Source: Aurifilum marmelostoma
Lineage: Eukaryota; Ascomycota; Sordariomycetes; Diaporthales; Cryphonectriaceae
Reading direction: 5' to 3'
Length of the DNA stretch: 64,000 bases
Assembly (NCBI GenBank): GCA_027559495.1
Contig: JAMXSV010000017.1
Coordinates: 2,046,001 to 2,110,000, forward strand
Below are positions 45,309-57,056 of this stretch, one piece after another. Every line of letters starts with the position of its first letter. The first letter of the stretch is position 1. The translations under genes and the position numbers were made by a program. Under the pieces are notes generated by a model. The model worked only from the letters and a program-made list of their open reading frames with translations, searched no databases and was not told the origin of the DNA.

Positions 45309-47184
45309 GGCGACTTGGTCGAAGGCGCGGGCCCGCGAGAGTGCTATCTACCGAAGCTTATACGGAGAAGGAGTGGTGGAGGGGTGCTGCTGCTGTATGG
45401 CACGAAGGAGAAGGCAAGACAGCTGGAATCACGACATAATAATAATGATGCAGTCAAACCAGAATTCTGAACGGAGAGGCCGGCATGGCGTAAAGATAGG
45501 GATACGCCCTTGATGATGGTTAAAGTTTACAGGAGAAATGTCTTTTGTGAGAGACTCGGCGAGCTACCACAGCAGGTCTGAACTCTTAGCTCCCGCGCGA
45601 GCCTTCCGAAGGGCGACTCGACGGAAACTGATTGACCAGTCACGTCCTCGCTCAGGCAGATGTTACCCCTCAAACCCATCTCCCCCCCCCCCCCCGGCCT
45701 CTTCATGCGTCTTCGCGTGTGAAGGACAGCCTTTACTGGAAGGTTGTAATGCACTGATCACTACCTTGGGAAGGGATTTGCCCCAGAATACTACTGTATG
45801 TCAATAGTATGGACATGATCTGCAGTGTAAGGTGTCTGTCTTCCCATCTGGTCATTATCATTCTTCCCTTTTTCTTTCCTCTCTCTTTTTTTTTTTTTTT
45901 TTTTTTCTTTCCCTCTGCCCTTTCATAGAGAACATCTTCCACGCCGCCACCTTCCTCCTGGCACACTGGTTAGATTGACAGCCAGGAGGTCTCTGTCATC
46001 CGCTGGCTGCGCTGGCTGCTGGTGCACAAAGGTTGGGGGTCTCGCATGATTGAGGGGTGATCTATGGCAGCGCGGTGCGTTTTGATCACCCGACAGCACG
46101 GGAGGTGCTATACTATGTCGGTAGTAGTGGTGCTGCTCAGGTGGGGTTTCATGCTGCTCTAGAACCCAGCAACCTGCAGTGACCCGCTAGCCCGCCCGGG
46201 GGAAAATCTCCACCGTTTGTTTTTGCCTTCTTGTTTTCCCCCTCCTCTTCCTTCTCCTCATCTGGTTTGCTGGAGAGGAGTCGCCACGGCAAATTGAGAA
46301 GCAAATTTTATGTTGAATTCTGTGTTAGAAGTTTTACTTTTCTTTCTCGTCGGCTTGATCAGCCTTTTGTATATTTCATGCTCAACCAGCTGGGCCGTGG
46401 TTAACTTTCCGTTTTCTGTGCTCTTGTTGGTAAGTTTAATGAGTGGAGCCCTCCCAAGATGGAGCCATCGTATGGGTGCTGGGTGGCCCAAGCAACACAT
46501 ACATACGGTGGGTCACTGGATAAGGTTGTTTTGTTGTGCTGCTTTTCTCCGTTGATTCCCTGTCAGCTGTCCCTTTTCCTGTGGCATGTGCTATCTCCTT
46601 CTGTGTAACTTTTCTCTGTCCTCTGCAGTCTGATCTTCTCTCTCCTCTCAAGGATGCTAGCAGGGAAATTATTTATCCCCCTCTTGACCGAGTCGCAATG
46701 TTACCAAGTAGGCATTAAACTTCTCAGCCCTGCCTCCGAACTAACCGAATCTCAGAGATGATTTTCCTATAGTGCTACCATGCTTTGGGTGGCCCCTGCC
46801 CGTATTCGCTCGGCGGCGATCAGGCCGTGCTTGCATGATACACAATAGTCCCTTCCCTCGATGTGAAGCCACATGCCGAAGCTTAACCAGAACCAGGAAC
46901 GCGCCCCAACAGTTCCTGCCCTGTTGCCCTTCATTTGAGCATGCTTCCATCACCCCAATGGCCTCGGCCGCGGTCCGTTTCCCGCCTCCGTCCGTCCTCC
47001 TCTTCCTGCTCCTCGGATGAACTCGTGACTCTTGATACTTCCTTGGCCTCGTTCATCATCTTCGCCGCGTACCTTGAAGTATTATTTATTATACAGTTCA
47101 TCCTCTCAGCGCCAGCTCGCAGGGTACTGTCACCTGTCAACCTCGCCAAAGCAACCACCTTAACCCAATCACGAGCAGCCCACC
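45309..47184. other. Intergenic, divergent promoters with homopolymers
   Basis: Shared upstream region of the MFS and CFEM genes. A 14-nt C tract (45682-45695) and a 21-nt T tract (45886-45906) stand out. No gene is seen. Confidence 0.5.
45886..45906. repeat. T21 homopolymer
   Basis: Twenty-one consecutive T in intergenic DNA, the longest single-base run in the window that I noticed. Confidence 0.9.
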
Positions 47185-47809
47185 ATGCAGCTCTCCTTCT
47201 TCTCAGTGGCTCTCTTCGCCGGCCTCAGTTTGGCCCAATTCTCAGCTCTGCCAACCTGCGCTGTAAGTCTACTCCCTTACCCCCTCCCCTTCTTAACACA
47301 GCTCTCCTGCCACGACGGCTCAGTAGCACTGCTCAGCACTGATCTGACAATTGCCCCCGCCCTTCTCATAGCAATCCTGTGCATCCGAACAGTTCTCGGG
47401 CGGCTCCTACGCCGGCTGCGGCACCGACGCCAAGTGCATCTGTTCCAACCAAGATTTCCTCTCCACTATTGCCTGCTGCCTTGTTGGCATCTGCGACGAT
47501 ACCGAGCAGTCCAGCGCCATCGTCTTTGCCACTCAGATCTGCTCTGCTCAGGGCGTCACCGTTCCCACCGTCGTGAGTTGCGCCACCGCGTCCAATCCCC
47601 AAAGCACTGCTTCCGGAACCGCTGCCTCCACCACTGCCACAGGCAGCACCGGCTCTACTGCCACCGCCAGCTCCACCTCCGGATCCACCGCCGCCTCCAG
47701 CGCGAGCACTGGGAGCGCCACACAGGGCTGGGCTCCAAGGCAGACGGTCGCCATTGGCATGGAGATTCTGGGACTTGCGGCTGCCGGAGCAGGTATCGCA
47801 CTGTTGTGA
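47185..47809 (+). CDS. CFEM-domain protein, probably GPI-anchored
   Basis: Exons 47185-47262 and 47372-47809 (109-nt intron, GTAAGT donor, phase 0) give 171 aa. Residues 1-17 are a cleavable signal peptide (FFSVALFAGLSLAQ). The CFEM domain follows with its eight-Cys spacing: LPTCAQSCAS, YAGCG, AKCICSN, IACCLVGIC and TQICS. In Candida and other fungi such domains bind haem or help adhesion; some serve as effectors. A long Ser/Thr/Ala/Gly-rich linker, likely O-glycosylated, leads to a hydrophobic C-terminus (MEILGLAAAGAGIALL) that fits a GPI signal. The Asp in TDAKC, the axial haem ligand site in studied members, is present. Confidence 0.92.
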
Positions 47810-48924
47810 GGCCGCCAGTCAGGACGAGAGAGGGGCCGGTCGGCTCGCGAAGAGGCGTGTGTGGTTGTGCGTCTCGGGGTAACGCTGCTGTGCTCCTTAC
47901 CGGCCACAGCTGGACAGAGGCCAGGATGGGATTGGGCCAGTATTCGTGATCATGCTGAGGCGTTGCACACTCCACTGTAACCTTCAGTGGTGATTTTTGG
48001 ATGAAGAGTGGGAGCAGTCTCCGCAGCTGTACAGGTACATAAGCCAGAGAGTTTGGATCTGACGCCCGTGTAGCGGCTCGTGCTTATGTATACAGCTTAC
48101 TGTGGCACAGATAGGACTAATGTCTAAATTCTCCTTGAAACACTCAACCACCGGCTATGCGCGACAATTATTACAAGGTGCTGCCGCCGCTGTCACCAAA
48201 GCAGGATGAACATGGTCGCGATGGGCACGCCTTACTTTGAACGATGCGAACAGGGGTAAGGGCTCGAGGCAAAATGCGTCTCAAGCACGGACAAAGTTAA
48301 CTATCGCTTCTAGCCATGCTTCTACAGGTCCTCCAATGGTCTAAAAAGAGGCAAGGACAAGATAAAAACGGTCCATTAGGAACACTGCTCCACCTCGGAT
48401 GGTCACATCATAGCAGCGGTGTGGATATCGTGCCTGCTTGTCGCGCGTAATTCGCCTGGATCTTCACCCCCGAGGCAGCACTCCTCTCACCTTAGCTATT
48501 TCGGTCTCGCGTCCGAGGAGACAGTCGTGTTATCGCCAGGGTGATGGGCTGCAAACTTCCAACAGCCCAATTCGCCTCCCTCTCATCCTATGGAAACCCT
48601 GGGCATGTCGATAGCAAGGGTGGTAACGGTGGATCTCCAAGTTGCCATGCGGGGTCTCACGTGCGCTTGTTCCCGCGGTCTTTTTTCTCATTAAACTCTA
48701 GAAGAAAATTGAGACGAGATAGGAAAAGTGGTGTGGTGGAGGGGTTCGAGAAAAACGTGCGTGGAGCTTGTTGTCTGCGCGGGGTCCTCCCAGCATAGAA
48801 GACGCAGTTTCTCCCCCGTCGTCTGAACCATCTCCCAAGACTCATCAGACAGGAAGACTGGTTACTGAAGAGAGTCTCCAGAATACCGTGTCCTACTATC
48901 GCCTCGATTCCCTGGACCGTCAAC
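47810..48924. other. Intergenic
   Basis: Between the CFEM and NmrA-like genes on the same strand. No motif, repeat or gene recognised. Confidence 0.5.
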
Positions 48925-49911
48925 ATGTCTAAGAAATACGTCCTGACCGGTGTTGGGGGCGGCATAGGCTCCGCTGCGGCAGACTACGCCCTCTCTATCC
49001 GTCAGCCCGACCAAAAGCTAGTCTTCTCCACGACCTCCTTCTCAAGACTCCCCGCCGGCAAGGCAGACGAGTGGCGCAGCCAGGGCGTCGAGGTCATCGA
49101 GGCCACATACGAGGACGTCCACACCCTCATCCCCGTCTTCCAGGGCGCTGAGGCCGTCGCCTGGATCTCCACCTGGGCCATCAACCACCGCGCAGAGCAG
49201 GGCGCCAACGTCCTGGCCGCCGCCCGCGCTGCAGGCGTGCCTCGTGTGCTGTACTCGTCCTTTGTCGGCGCGGGGCTCGGCGTCGACGGTGGCGCCGAGG
49301 CCCTGGCCCGCGACGTCCGCTCCGAGCTGCCCTTTCTCCCGCAGGACCACGCCCTCACCGAGCGTCTCATCCGCGCCTCCGGCCTGGTCTGGAACGTCCA
49401 GCGCAACTACCTCTATCAGGACAACATCCCTGGCCTGTTTGCCGGCGCCTGGAAGTTTTGTGGTGACCGCTGGCTCAACAACAGCGGTGGCCGCAGTGCC
49501 GCCTATGTTGCGAGGGAAGACTGCGGGCGGGTGTTTGGAGCACTGCTGCTGGGCAAAGGAGAGCCAAACACGGCGTACTACGTCACCGGGCCCGCGGCCG
49601 TCACGGACAAGGAGGTGTTTGAGTACATGAATGGTAAAACGGGTTACAAGGCCGAGTTCGTCGACGTCGGGGACGAGGAACTGCGTGCGTGGTGGGCGGA
49701 GCGCGGGATGGGCACTGACGCGCTCAAGGCATTTGAGAGCGACCTGCCACTGAAGCTGTGCCAGGACGATCTGCTGTGCTGTGGCTCCATGGTGCGGGAG
49801 GGATACATGACCGAGGTGCACGATACGGTGGAGAAGCTGACGGGGAAGAAGGCCTTGAGCTTTCAGGAAAACTTCGTCAAGTATGAGGGGCTCTTCCCTA
49901 AGAACGACTGA
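48925..49911 (+). CDS. NmrA-like atypical SDR (NAD(P)-binding)
   Basis: Single exon, 328 aa. The dinucleotide-binding start YVLTGVGGGIGSAAADYAL has the Gly-rich turn of the atypical SDR/NmrA and NAD(P)H:quinone oxidoreductase 2-like group. GVEVIEATYED and VPRVLYSSFVGAG follow as strands 3 and 5. The Tyr-x-x-x-Lys of classical SDRs is not evident, as in NmrA, which senses cofactor instead of reducing a substrate. The usual C-terminal part (NTAYYVTGPAAVTDKEVFEYM) resembles azoreductase-like members. No signal peptide; likely cytosolic. No neighbour suggests a pathway. Confidence 0.87.
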   Translation: MSKKYVLTGVGGGIGSAAADYALSIRQPDQKLVFSTTSFSRLPAGKADEWRSQGVEVIEATYEDVHTLIPVFQGAEAVAWISTWAINHRAEQGANVLAAARAAGVPRVLYSSFVGAGLGVDGGAEALARDVRSELPFLPQDHALTERLIRASGLVWNVQRNYLYQDNIPGLFAGAWKFCGDRWLNNSGGRSAAYVAREDCGRVFGALLLGKGEPNTAYYVTGPAAVTDKEVFEYMNGKTGYKAEFVDVGDEELRAWWAERGMGTDALKAFESDLPLKLCQDDLLCCGSMVREGYMTEVHDTVEKLTGKKALSFQENFVKYEGLFPKND

Positions 49912-52900
49912 GTGCATGTAGCGGCGAGAGAAGCATGCTTGCCTCACTTCAGCTGAAAGGCTAGGTAGGGTACTGCACACGCAGACGTCGTTCTAGTCGT
50001 GAGTAAAGACTAGTAGATGAAACATCTTAGGATAAGGTTCAGGCCGCGAAATCTAGTCCATTTCAAGTATACAATATGTATAATCGTGATCCAAATTCAA
50101 ACAACTTGTCGCTCAAACTCTTCTTGTCAACGACCTAACAGAAAGAGTCCTGGTGCCTAATTTGCTTATTGTTGTCTATATCGGTGAACTTAATGATCGG
50201 TCTGTATATTATTTTTAAAGAGCCTCCTTTTTGCCAGTTCACAGGCCTTTAAAGGCTTCGGGCAGTCGGCCCGTTCTACATCACGTTTAAAGATCGTTGT
50301 GGTTGTATACTTCTTTACTTGTATGAATACCAAACCCCACGAATGACTTGACTGTACTAGATTTAGATTCACAGTTCGCCCATGAGGTCACTAGAGTACA
50401 ATATTTCATAGCCATGAACCACGTCGCGGCCAGACTCATGTCCCGCTGTCTAAGGGTTCTCTCAATCGAGTGGAAGAACAAGTCTACATTCGCCGATTGA
50501 TCGTTGTTACAATTTTTGCCCGAAGTTACAGATCCTCTTGGTGCCGTTGTTCCTCCTTTAGAGCTCCAATTGCAGTCAATGGGCACGCCCAACGCCCTCT
50601 TGGTCCGGACGAGGGAGTGGAAAGAGATCAAATGTGTTCTCTATCATGGTCTACAAGGGTCCATTACGAGTTAATTAGTATCTCGTAATTCGAGGACAGC
50701 ATTCAAAGTGATTACTTGCTAGAAATGCATGTATATGGGAAACGTGAAGTAAGTAGATTTGTGATTATTCAAATGAGGCCGCCGTCAACTCTAGCGCTGC
50801 ATGGTCAACGTATACAGATCGCACTGCAAGGGACTTATTGGCTCCTGTAGCAGACTTGAAAGATTGAGGACTTCAGGGAAGACCGCATTCATGAACGGAG
50901 TCTAATTCTTCGTCCGTTTCTTCAACAACAATCAATACTTGACTCCTGGAAATAGTTATGATAAGCATTCCTTCATATGGGATCAATCAACAGCCACCGT
51001 TGTGTAAACCTGGTAATTATCTACACGGACGGCCCTCGCTTGAGATCTTGCGTCTAGCAAGAGCCAAGAAGCAAGCTGCGTCCCAACTTCGCAGACCTCT
51101 TGCGCCAAACCAGACACCAATAACATGTTTCAGGAGTATGTCAAGCAAATGCCCGGTGGCACGTCGATGAACGACGCACAATGTATGCATGAATGATGGT
51201 CACGATGACATGTTACAATTAAATGACTGCAGGGAGTATGTGAAGCGTGATTGGCACAAATAATTTGTGGGCTTGATGTTTCCCTTGCGACATGGTCCCC
51301 TCTCGGGATAAAGGGGTCCAGAAGCGGGCTTCTCGACAATAGCGGCTGACCACACCTGAGAAGTGGCTCACCTATTGGGTTCGATTGATCAAGGCGAACC
51401 TGCCAGTACCCTGATTCGTTTATATTGCCACTGCCATCTACGAAAAAGGTCCGGGGGTTTCCCATGTGTTGCAAGTGGCTGATTCATGCTTTGGGTTGTA
51501 AATAGCCAGGCCGTGCACATGGGCAGCCAGCGGTAAGCCATTTCTCACTATCAGCAGTGCTTAGGTCGTGAGCTGCAACAGATTTGCCCCTGTAAGCCAA
51601 AGCACAGCCCAAAAAGTGCTATGGTCGGGCTTAGCAAGACCGAGAAGAGGCAGTTTGATCGAGTTCTTTCAAAAATCAGTGACTCGGCTCTTGCGCCCAT
51701 ACGTCGAGGGCTCACTTCTGAGGTTTAAAGCCATCACCTGACATACCCCTACTCTTGGTTGTTCGGTTTACACGATCCACTGCAATCTAATACATATACA
51801 GCCCTCGAGTTCCATATTTCCCCCTTTAACAAGAGAGATGGCGGTCGGTTTTGTTATGCTATGAGGGTGTATAGGGGGAGAGAGCCCGTGGAGGTCCACT
51901 GGGTCCGGTCCGCTGTGGACCGTATGGTGGGATACCCACCAGATATTTACCGAGCCCCTTCCACGTACTCTTTTCAGCGTCTGACACTGACCCGAGCAAA
52001 TCTGTTACCTAATGCGCCCTCGTCCAGACATCATTGCAATCCTGGAACGACACAAAACAAACAGAGAGCATGGCGACTACACCCGAGGCCCCACGAGGAG
52101 CTTCAGAAGCTAGCACATGTCAATCCAGCAAATCTAGGGGTCTCTTGTGATCGGCCCCTCTCTTCCGCCTGATCCGGGATTCGCGAGGGGCCATCAAGAT
52201 GCGCGCGTTCCGTGGGCATTCCAGAATGGCGCTTTGACTTACCAATGTGGAAGAGAAGTAGAAGAAAGAACACAAAACAAATGCCACTCGTCGTCAGACA
52301 TCCGGTTGGCGAGTGGCTGAGAATAGTATCGCACTACTTGAACTCCCGACATGCCAAAATGCCGCCTCCTGCAGCCTTGCTGATCATCCGCTCACACCAC
52401 AGGCCTAGACGCAGGGGGTCCCCTTGAGAAAGGGGGGCCACAAAAGGAGCCCATCGACCGCTTAGGAGAGCGCCGCGCGGCCACCAGGGCAGCTTCTGCG
52501 GCCCTGAATGGGCCGTTCGAACAACTTCTACACTGCCACAAAGCAAAAGGTCTGATCATACCCAACCCTTCTGACACTGACCTTGCCGTTTCTTGCAAGG
52601 AACATGGTGAGCAGGGCCCAGGAGGAGAAGAGGTAAGGGAAACAAATAAAGCACAAAAGATGTCCATGAGCCGGACGCATGATGTGGGGTCTTTAATGTG
52701 CCATGGTAATTTATACTCGGACGCGGTTATATCGTCGCGGGACCCGCCGATCGAACCCACCCGGCCGTGTCGACCATCGCCAAACCAGATACATATAGCA
52801 ATTATCGAGATTTCTTGTTTCTAGTCTCGCTTCACGTATTTCCCCTTTTCCCCAGACGGGCAGTAATTTGTACGGACCCTAAGTTGACCCCGCCAAGCCC

Positions 52901-53112
52901 ATCACTTTCTAGTCAAGCTTTTTCGGCCATTATATATACTTTTCTTTTTTGTTTTGTTTTGGTTTCCTGCATGGAGCTGGCTCTTACTACCTTGACCCCG
53001 GATGTTCAAACCTTTCTCTCCTTCAAGCAGCAAAATAAACCCTATCTCAAAAGCCGACTAAGAGGGGACAAGACGAAAGGGAAAAGACCCCCAATATTAC
53101 ACCACCGCCAAG
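49912..53112. other. Gene-poor stretch
   Basis: About 3.2 kb without a supportable gene. The longest frames (plus 51759-52172, minus 52392-52760) lack motifs and matched splice sites. Composition is AT-richer around 50.0-50.9 kb. TATATATA at 52931-52938 lies 175 bp before the next gene. I cannot exclude degraded repeat DNA. Confidence 0.5.
52931..52938 (+). promoter_or_regulatory. Possible TATA box
   Basis: TATATATA, 182 bp upstream of the ATG at 53113 (start to start), followed by pyrimidine-rich sequence. Confidence 0.35.
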
Positions 53113-53774
53113 ATGATGCTCCCTGACGACCCGCTGAGATGTACCGTGACTGTTGCAATACTCTGGTTTCTCGGGTTCACATTGGTGTTATGTTGGACCA
53201 TCTATACCCTGCCAGACGGCGGAGGTGAGGCTAACTGGGTGCCCGACGTACTCCGTCGAGATACATGCATGATTGTACGTTGCCGTTGATCATGAGGAAA
53301 CAGAATCTCCTTTTCCCACTCGTGCAACGTCCGCGCAAGTATCCGAGTTAAAAAGACTTTGCTGACTCGGCTTTTCAGCCTTTGTGTCCTGTCGTCTTCA
53401 TCATCGTCTCCGTCTTCTGGCCCATCACGATTTGTGTCTTGATAGCAAGGCAGGCAGATGCGCTGTGCATGTCGGCACTCGAGCGGCGGGCCCAACCTCC
53501 CATGCGAGAGATACAACACCACAAGGAAGAGTCATACGCACTGCTCCGCAACGACGAAGAGAGCTGTGTGGGTGTCGACGGCGGCATACCCCTCGAGGAT
53601 CTCAGTGATGACAGCCCGCGCTCGAGCTTCGACGAAGAGCCCTCATCGCTTCACTCGGCGGACGGAGCACAACCTCATTTCAGCAACTCGCGGCGGAATC
53701 TTCGGCTTATGCCGTACCAGCCCACTGCGCCGGCTTGTATGAAGGAGATACTTGGGTCGAGGACGAGATCATAA
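53113..53774 (+). CDS. Small two-helix membrane protein of unknown function
   Basis: Exons 53113-53274 and 53379-53774 (104-nt intron with GTACGT donor, GCTGAC branch site and TTTTCAG acceptor, phase 0) give 185 aa. Two hydrophobic segments are clear, VAILWFLGFTLVLCWTIYTL (residues about 15-34) and VVFIIVSVFWPITICVLIA (about 59-77), one per exon. The remaining 105 residues are hydrophilic and acidic with Ser clusters (DDSPRSSFDEEPSSLHS) that look like casein-kinase sites. An ATG pair begins the frame at 53113 and 53116. I do not recognise a family. It is probably a fungal-specific endomembrane or plasma-membrane protein. Confidence 0.62.
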
Positions 53775-55001
53775 ATAAGTCTTGTGGTTGCCGCCCAAAG
53801 CAACCTCGGATATTATAAGGGGAAGACAAATGGTTATTCACAAATTAAAGAAAAAAAAATTATAAATCTGCTCAAAGTCTCACCATGCCCACAACGGTGT
53901 TCAATCAGCTGCCAACTCAATGACTTCACTTATATCCATAATTAGTTCTTCGGGCGGGCCTTGAGGCAAAGCCCAGCAGCTTAAAAGCCCATGGCCCATG
54001 AGATCAGAAGATGTAGAGTACCTTTGGTGGCTTTCTGTGCCAGACATTGCACTTGGATAATTGCTCTCCCAAGGACAAAAAGATTCACAGGGGGAAAGCA
54101 CATGAAACATTGGGAACTATTAGATAGAGATGGCTCTCTGCTGGCTTGTGTCTCAGACACTGAATGCTGAGGTGCAGTCAGGACCTTTTGTCAGGGTTTA
54201 AGTTGACATGTGAGAGTCAATTCCCTTTTTGATCTCAATCTGAGTGCTGTGTCCCTAGAGCATCTCCTGGCTTCGCCTAGGTATGCTCTCTGAAACTCCG
54301 GGCGATTAGGAAGACCCCTCGAAGGACCGCATCAGTTGCCGTGTAGATGTCAACAATGAACATGTCTTTGTTAGAAGCATGTGGTCGAGATAAAAAAAAA
54401 TAACTATGAACTTAAGGTTACTGTAAGATTCATCTTTAATTTTCTGCTCTCCTGCTTGGAAATGGGTAGTCAAGAGCAGCAACCTTTGGAAGCTTCAGCC
54501 CCAAGAGAAGACAGGGGGGGAAGGATACGGCAGTAGAGTTTGGCCCCACCTGCGGACAGCTGCTTCCCGGCTGGCTCTGAACTATGCCTACAAGAGTACA
54601 GTACAGCACCTCCCAGCGCCAAGTGCTGGTCCACTGTCACTCACTATCAGCATGACATACATAAGCTCACCTGCTTCAACATCCAGACTAGATATACGAT
54701 GGATCAGTCACAGAACCTCCCAGTGCAAGGCCATGTACGGAATAAGTCATCAACAGCTAGGCGTATGTACATGACCTCATCAACGGGGAATGTATTGGCG
54801 GCCGACAAAGAGAGAGGGCGTTTGATGGACGACCACTTGACGATGTCCTCATTCTGGCCTCAACACATGCCCTCCTCACACACCATGATCTCAGACAGCC
54901 CAAGCCTGGCTAACTTCCTGTGCAGCCTCTCGGCCAAGGTCATCAACAAAAGGCCCCCTGGACATAGATGAGTTCGTCTTCGCACCTTGTCCGATCTCGA
55001 T
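53775..55001. other. Intergenic or 5' exons of the TRAPPC12-like gene
   Basis: The left part shows nothing. From 54699 a frame beginning MDQSQNLPVQGHVRNKSSTAR, then a strong GTATGT donor at 54763, and a second piece from 54895 (SPSLANFLCSLSAK) are in the frame of the downstream gene, so they may be its first exons. Confidence 0.4.
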
Positions 55002-56357
55002 ATGCTCTCTATCAGATACCATGCTGAAACCCCAGACCGTAGCGATCCCCTGACGTCGCCCTCCCCGCTCTCGCCTCAGCACACCCGTCTCCTGCCCACA
55101 CGGCCACTCTCCCAGCAAGGCAGCCCGCGTCTCTCCTCCGACCGGCCACGGCAGTCCCCCCGCTCGCCAGCACCGCCACCAGGGCGCTCCCCTCTGGCCC
55201 CGCCGAGAGATTTTGCCTATCTCCTCAAGCCCGAGATCTACCACCCGCTCAACGCCGTCCAGACCATCCCCGCCCCGTTCCGCAGCTCAGCCCAGCAGCC
55301 CAAACCCGGCACTTCCATCCAGGACCTCCTCGCCCAGGGCCACTTCCGCGCAGCAGCCATCGCAGCGGTCCACGCGCTGACGGGTACAGGACACCAGGAG
55401 GGCGGTGGGGCCGCGGTTGCCCCGGCCCCGACGGACCACGCGCGCATCTTTGACCTGCTGTACACGCGGCTGTCGTGCCTGACGCTCATCGACGCCACAC
55501 AGACTGCGGCACAGGAGGCGCGCGCGCTCGAGGACATCAACAGCGCGCTCTATGTCGACGAGATCTCTGGCGTGCACCTGATGCCGTGGGACCTGCGGCT
55601 GCTCGTCGTGCGCCTGCAGGCCATGGGCTTTGGCGACCCTAGGCGGGCCGTCATGAGCTACTACGACCTGGCGAGGGAGGCGAGGGGCCGGATCGCAGAG
55701 GCCATGGCCGTGCACGACAACTCGGCCAGCGAGGTCTGGAAGGACCGGCTGTCGGAGCTGGGCATCAAGGTCGCGGGTGCCCTGGTGGAGATGGACGACC
55801 TGCCCGGCGCGGCGGCCCAGCTCGCGTCGCTGAGGGACCGGGGCGATGGGAAGTCGGCCATGTCCAAGGCGCTGCTGTGGCTGCAGCTGGGCGACACCGA
55901 TGCCGCGAGGCGGTGCGTCAGGGAGGGCGATACCGGAGACAAGATTGTCTCGGCACTCTGCGACATGGCGGATGGTGACTACGACGCAGCCTTGACCGCG
56001 TGGAGGGAGCTGGCAGGGGGTGATGCATCGCGAGACGAGATGGTTGCCGTCAATCTGGCCGTCTGCCTCCTCTACACGGGCAAGATGGAAGAGGTAAGGA
56101 CAACCCAGTGTTGACATGGCTATCGCCCCCCCCACGAGGCCACGCACACACTAACAACGTCACAGGGGAGAGTAGTACTGGAGGGCTTGGTCGAGAGCGG
56201 CTATTCATCACACACCCTCCTCTTTAACCTTTCCACCATCTACGAGCTGTGTACAGACAAATCTCGGAACCTCAAGGCCAAGCTTGCTGATAAGGTGGCC
56301 GGGATGGAGGCCACGACAAAGGGCTGGGAGAAGTCCAACGCCGACTTCAAGCTGTGA
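55002..56357 (+). CDS. TRAPPC12-like trafficking complex subunit (TPR-type)
   Basis: Main exon 55002-56093 plus 56166-56357 (72-nt intron, GTAAGG donor, phase 0); 427 aa if translation starts at the ATG at 55002. Proteins of this type belong to the TRAPP tethering complexes of ER-Golgi traffic. Family-like segments are YLLKPEIYHPLN, IQDLLAQGHFRAAAIAAV, DHARIFDLLYTRLSCLTLID, LMPWDLRLLVVRLQAMGFGDPRRAVM, then helical repeats (ALLWLQLGDTDAARRCV, NLAVCLLYTGKMEEGRVV) and LLFNLSTIYELCTD. The first 75 residues are Ser/Pro-rich and disordered. The true start is probably further upstream (candidate ATG 54699) because an in-frame stop at 54969-54971 must be removed by an intron I could not place cleanly. 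Confidence 0.82.
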
Positions 56358-56647
56358 TCAGCGGATAAGTGTATGGGCAGCTCGCGCTCGCTAGGCAATA
56401 ACAATCATGGCTCGTGCATGCGGGGACCTAGAGATCTTGGAGCAATTCCATTATATATTATGGGCTATATTCCGTATGTTAACCCACGCCAGGCGTATCT
56501 TCCGAGGAACCTCTGGAAGAAGTAAAGAGAAATGCAAGTCATCCAATCCATTGTGAATCCCGAAAACGCCATGCGAACCACTGTTTCCTTCTCTCATATT
56601 TCCCCCTTCCCTCTCGTCCACACAAGCCATTCTATTTCTTCTCTTGT

Positions 56648-57056
56648 CTAGCAGATGCAGAAGTCGCAGGGCAGCGGGCACGGAATGATGAAGCAGAACC
56701 GACCAGGGCACATCTCGCTTCGTTCGCCGCCTCGCAGATCGGTGGTCTCCTTGGGATGGGGTCGTTCAGGGTCTGTTCGAGGGAGCAAGAGCGCCCAATG
56801 TCAGCCAGTCTGTCAAGCAATCATCTTTTTTTCCCCCTCCCCCCAGCTAAGCTGTTGCTGGTGCGGAGGGGAAAGAACAGGCCGACTCGAGGTCGAGACA
56901 CAGGGGAGACAAAAAAAAAAAAGGCGAAGTTTACGTACCCATGGGCTCCATGACCTTGGGCTGGTTTGCGTGGACGCTCTCTGGAGCGGTGGGAAGCGCC
57001 TGGCCGTTGACCATGATGGCGGGGAGGTTGTAGGCCTGAGACTCGGCTGGCGACAT
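56648..57056 (-). CDS. 80-aa protein with a cysteine-rich C-terminus
   Basis: Exons 57056-56939 and 56772-56648, joined in phase 1 across a 166-nt intron (GTACGT donor, CGAACAG acceptor), give 80 aa; neither exon stands out alone. The N-terminal half is polar (MSPAESQAYNLPAIMVNGQ, then QPKVMEPM). The second half, GGERSEMCPGRFCFII followed by PCPLPCDFCIC, places six Cys in the last 20 residues around a short hydrophobic core. This resembles small Cys-tail membrane-tethered proteins (CYSTM-like) or palmitoylated peptides. I cannot assign a family with certainty. The tight closure of frame, splice sites and stop supports a real gene. Confidence 0.6.

Noticed and set aside
52392..52760. 122-codon minus-strand frame upstream of the two-helix membrane protein
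   Set aside because: Cys/Ser/Pro-rich without domain features; no promoter or splice support.
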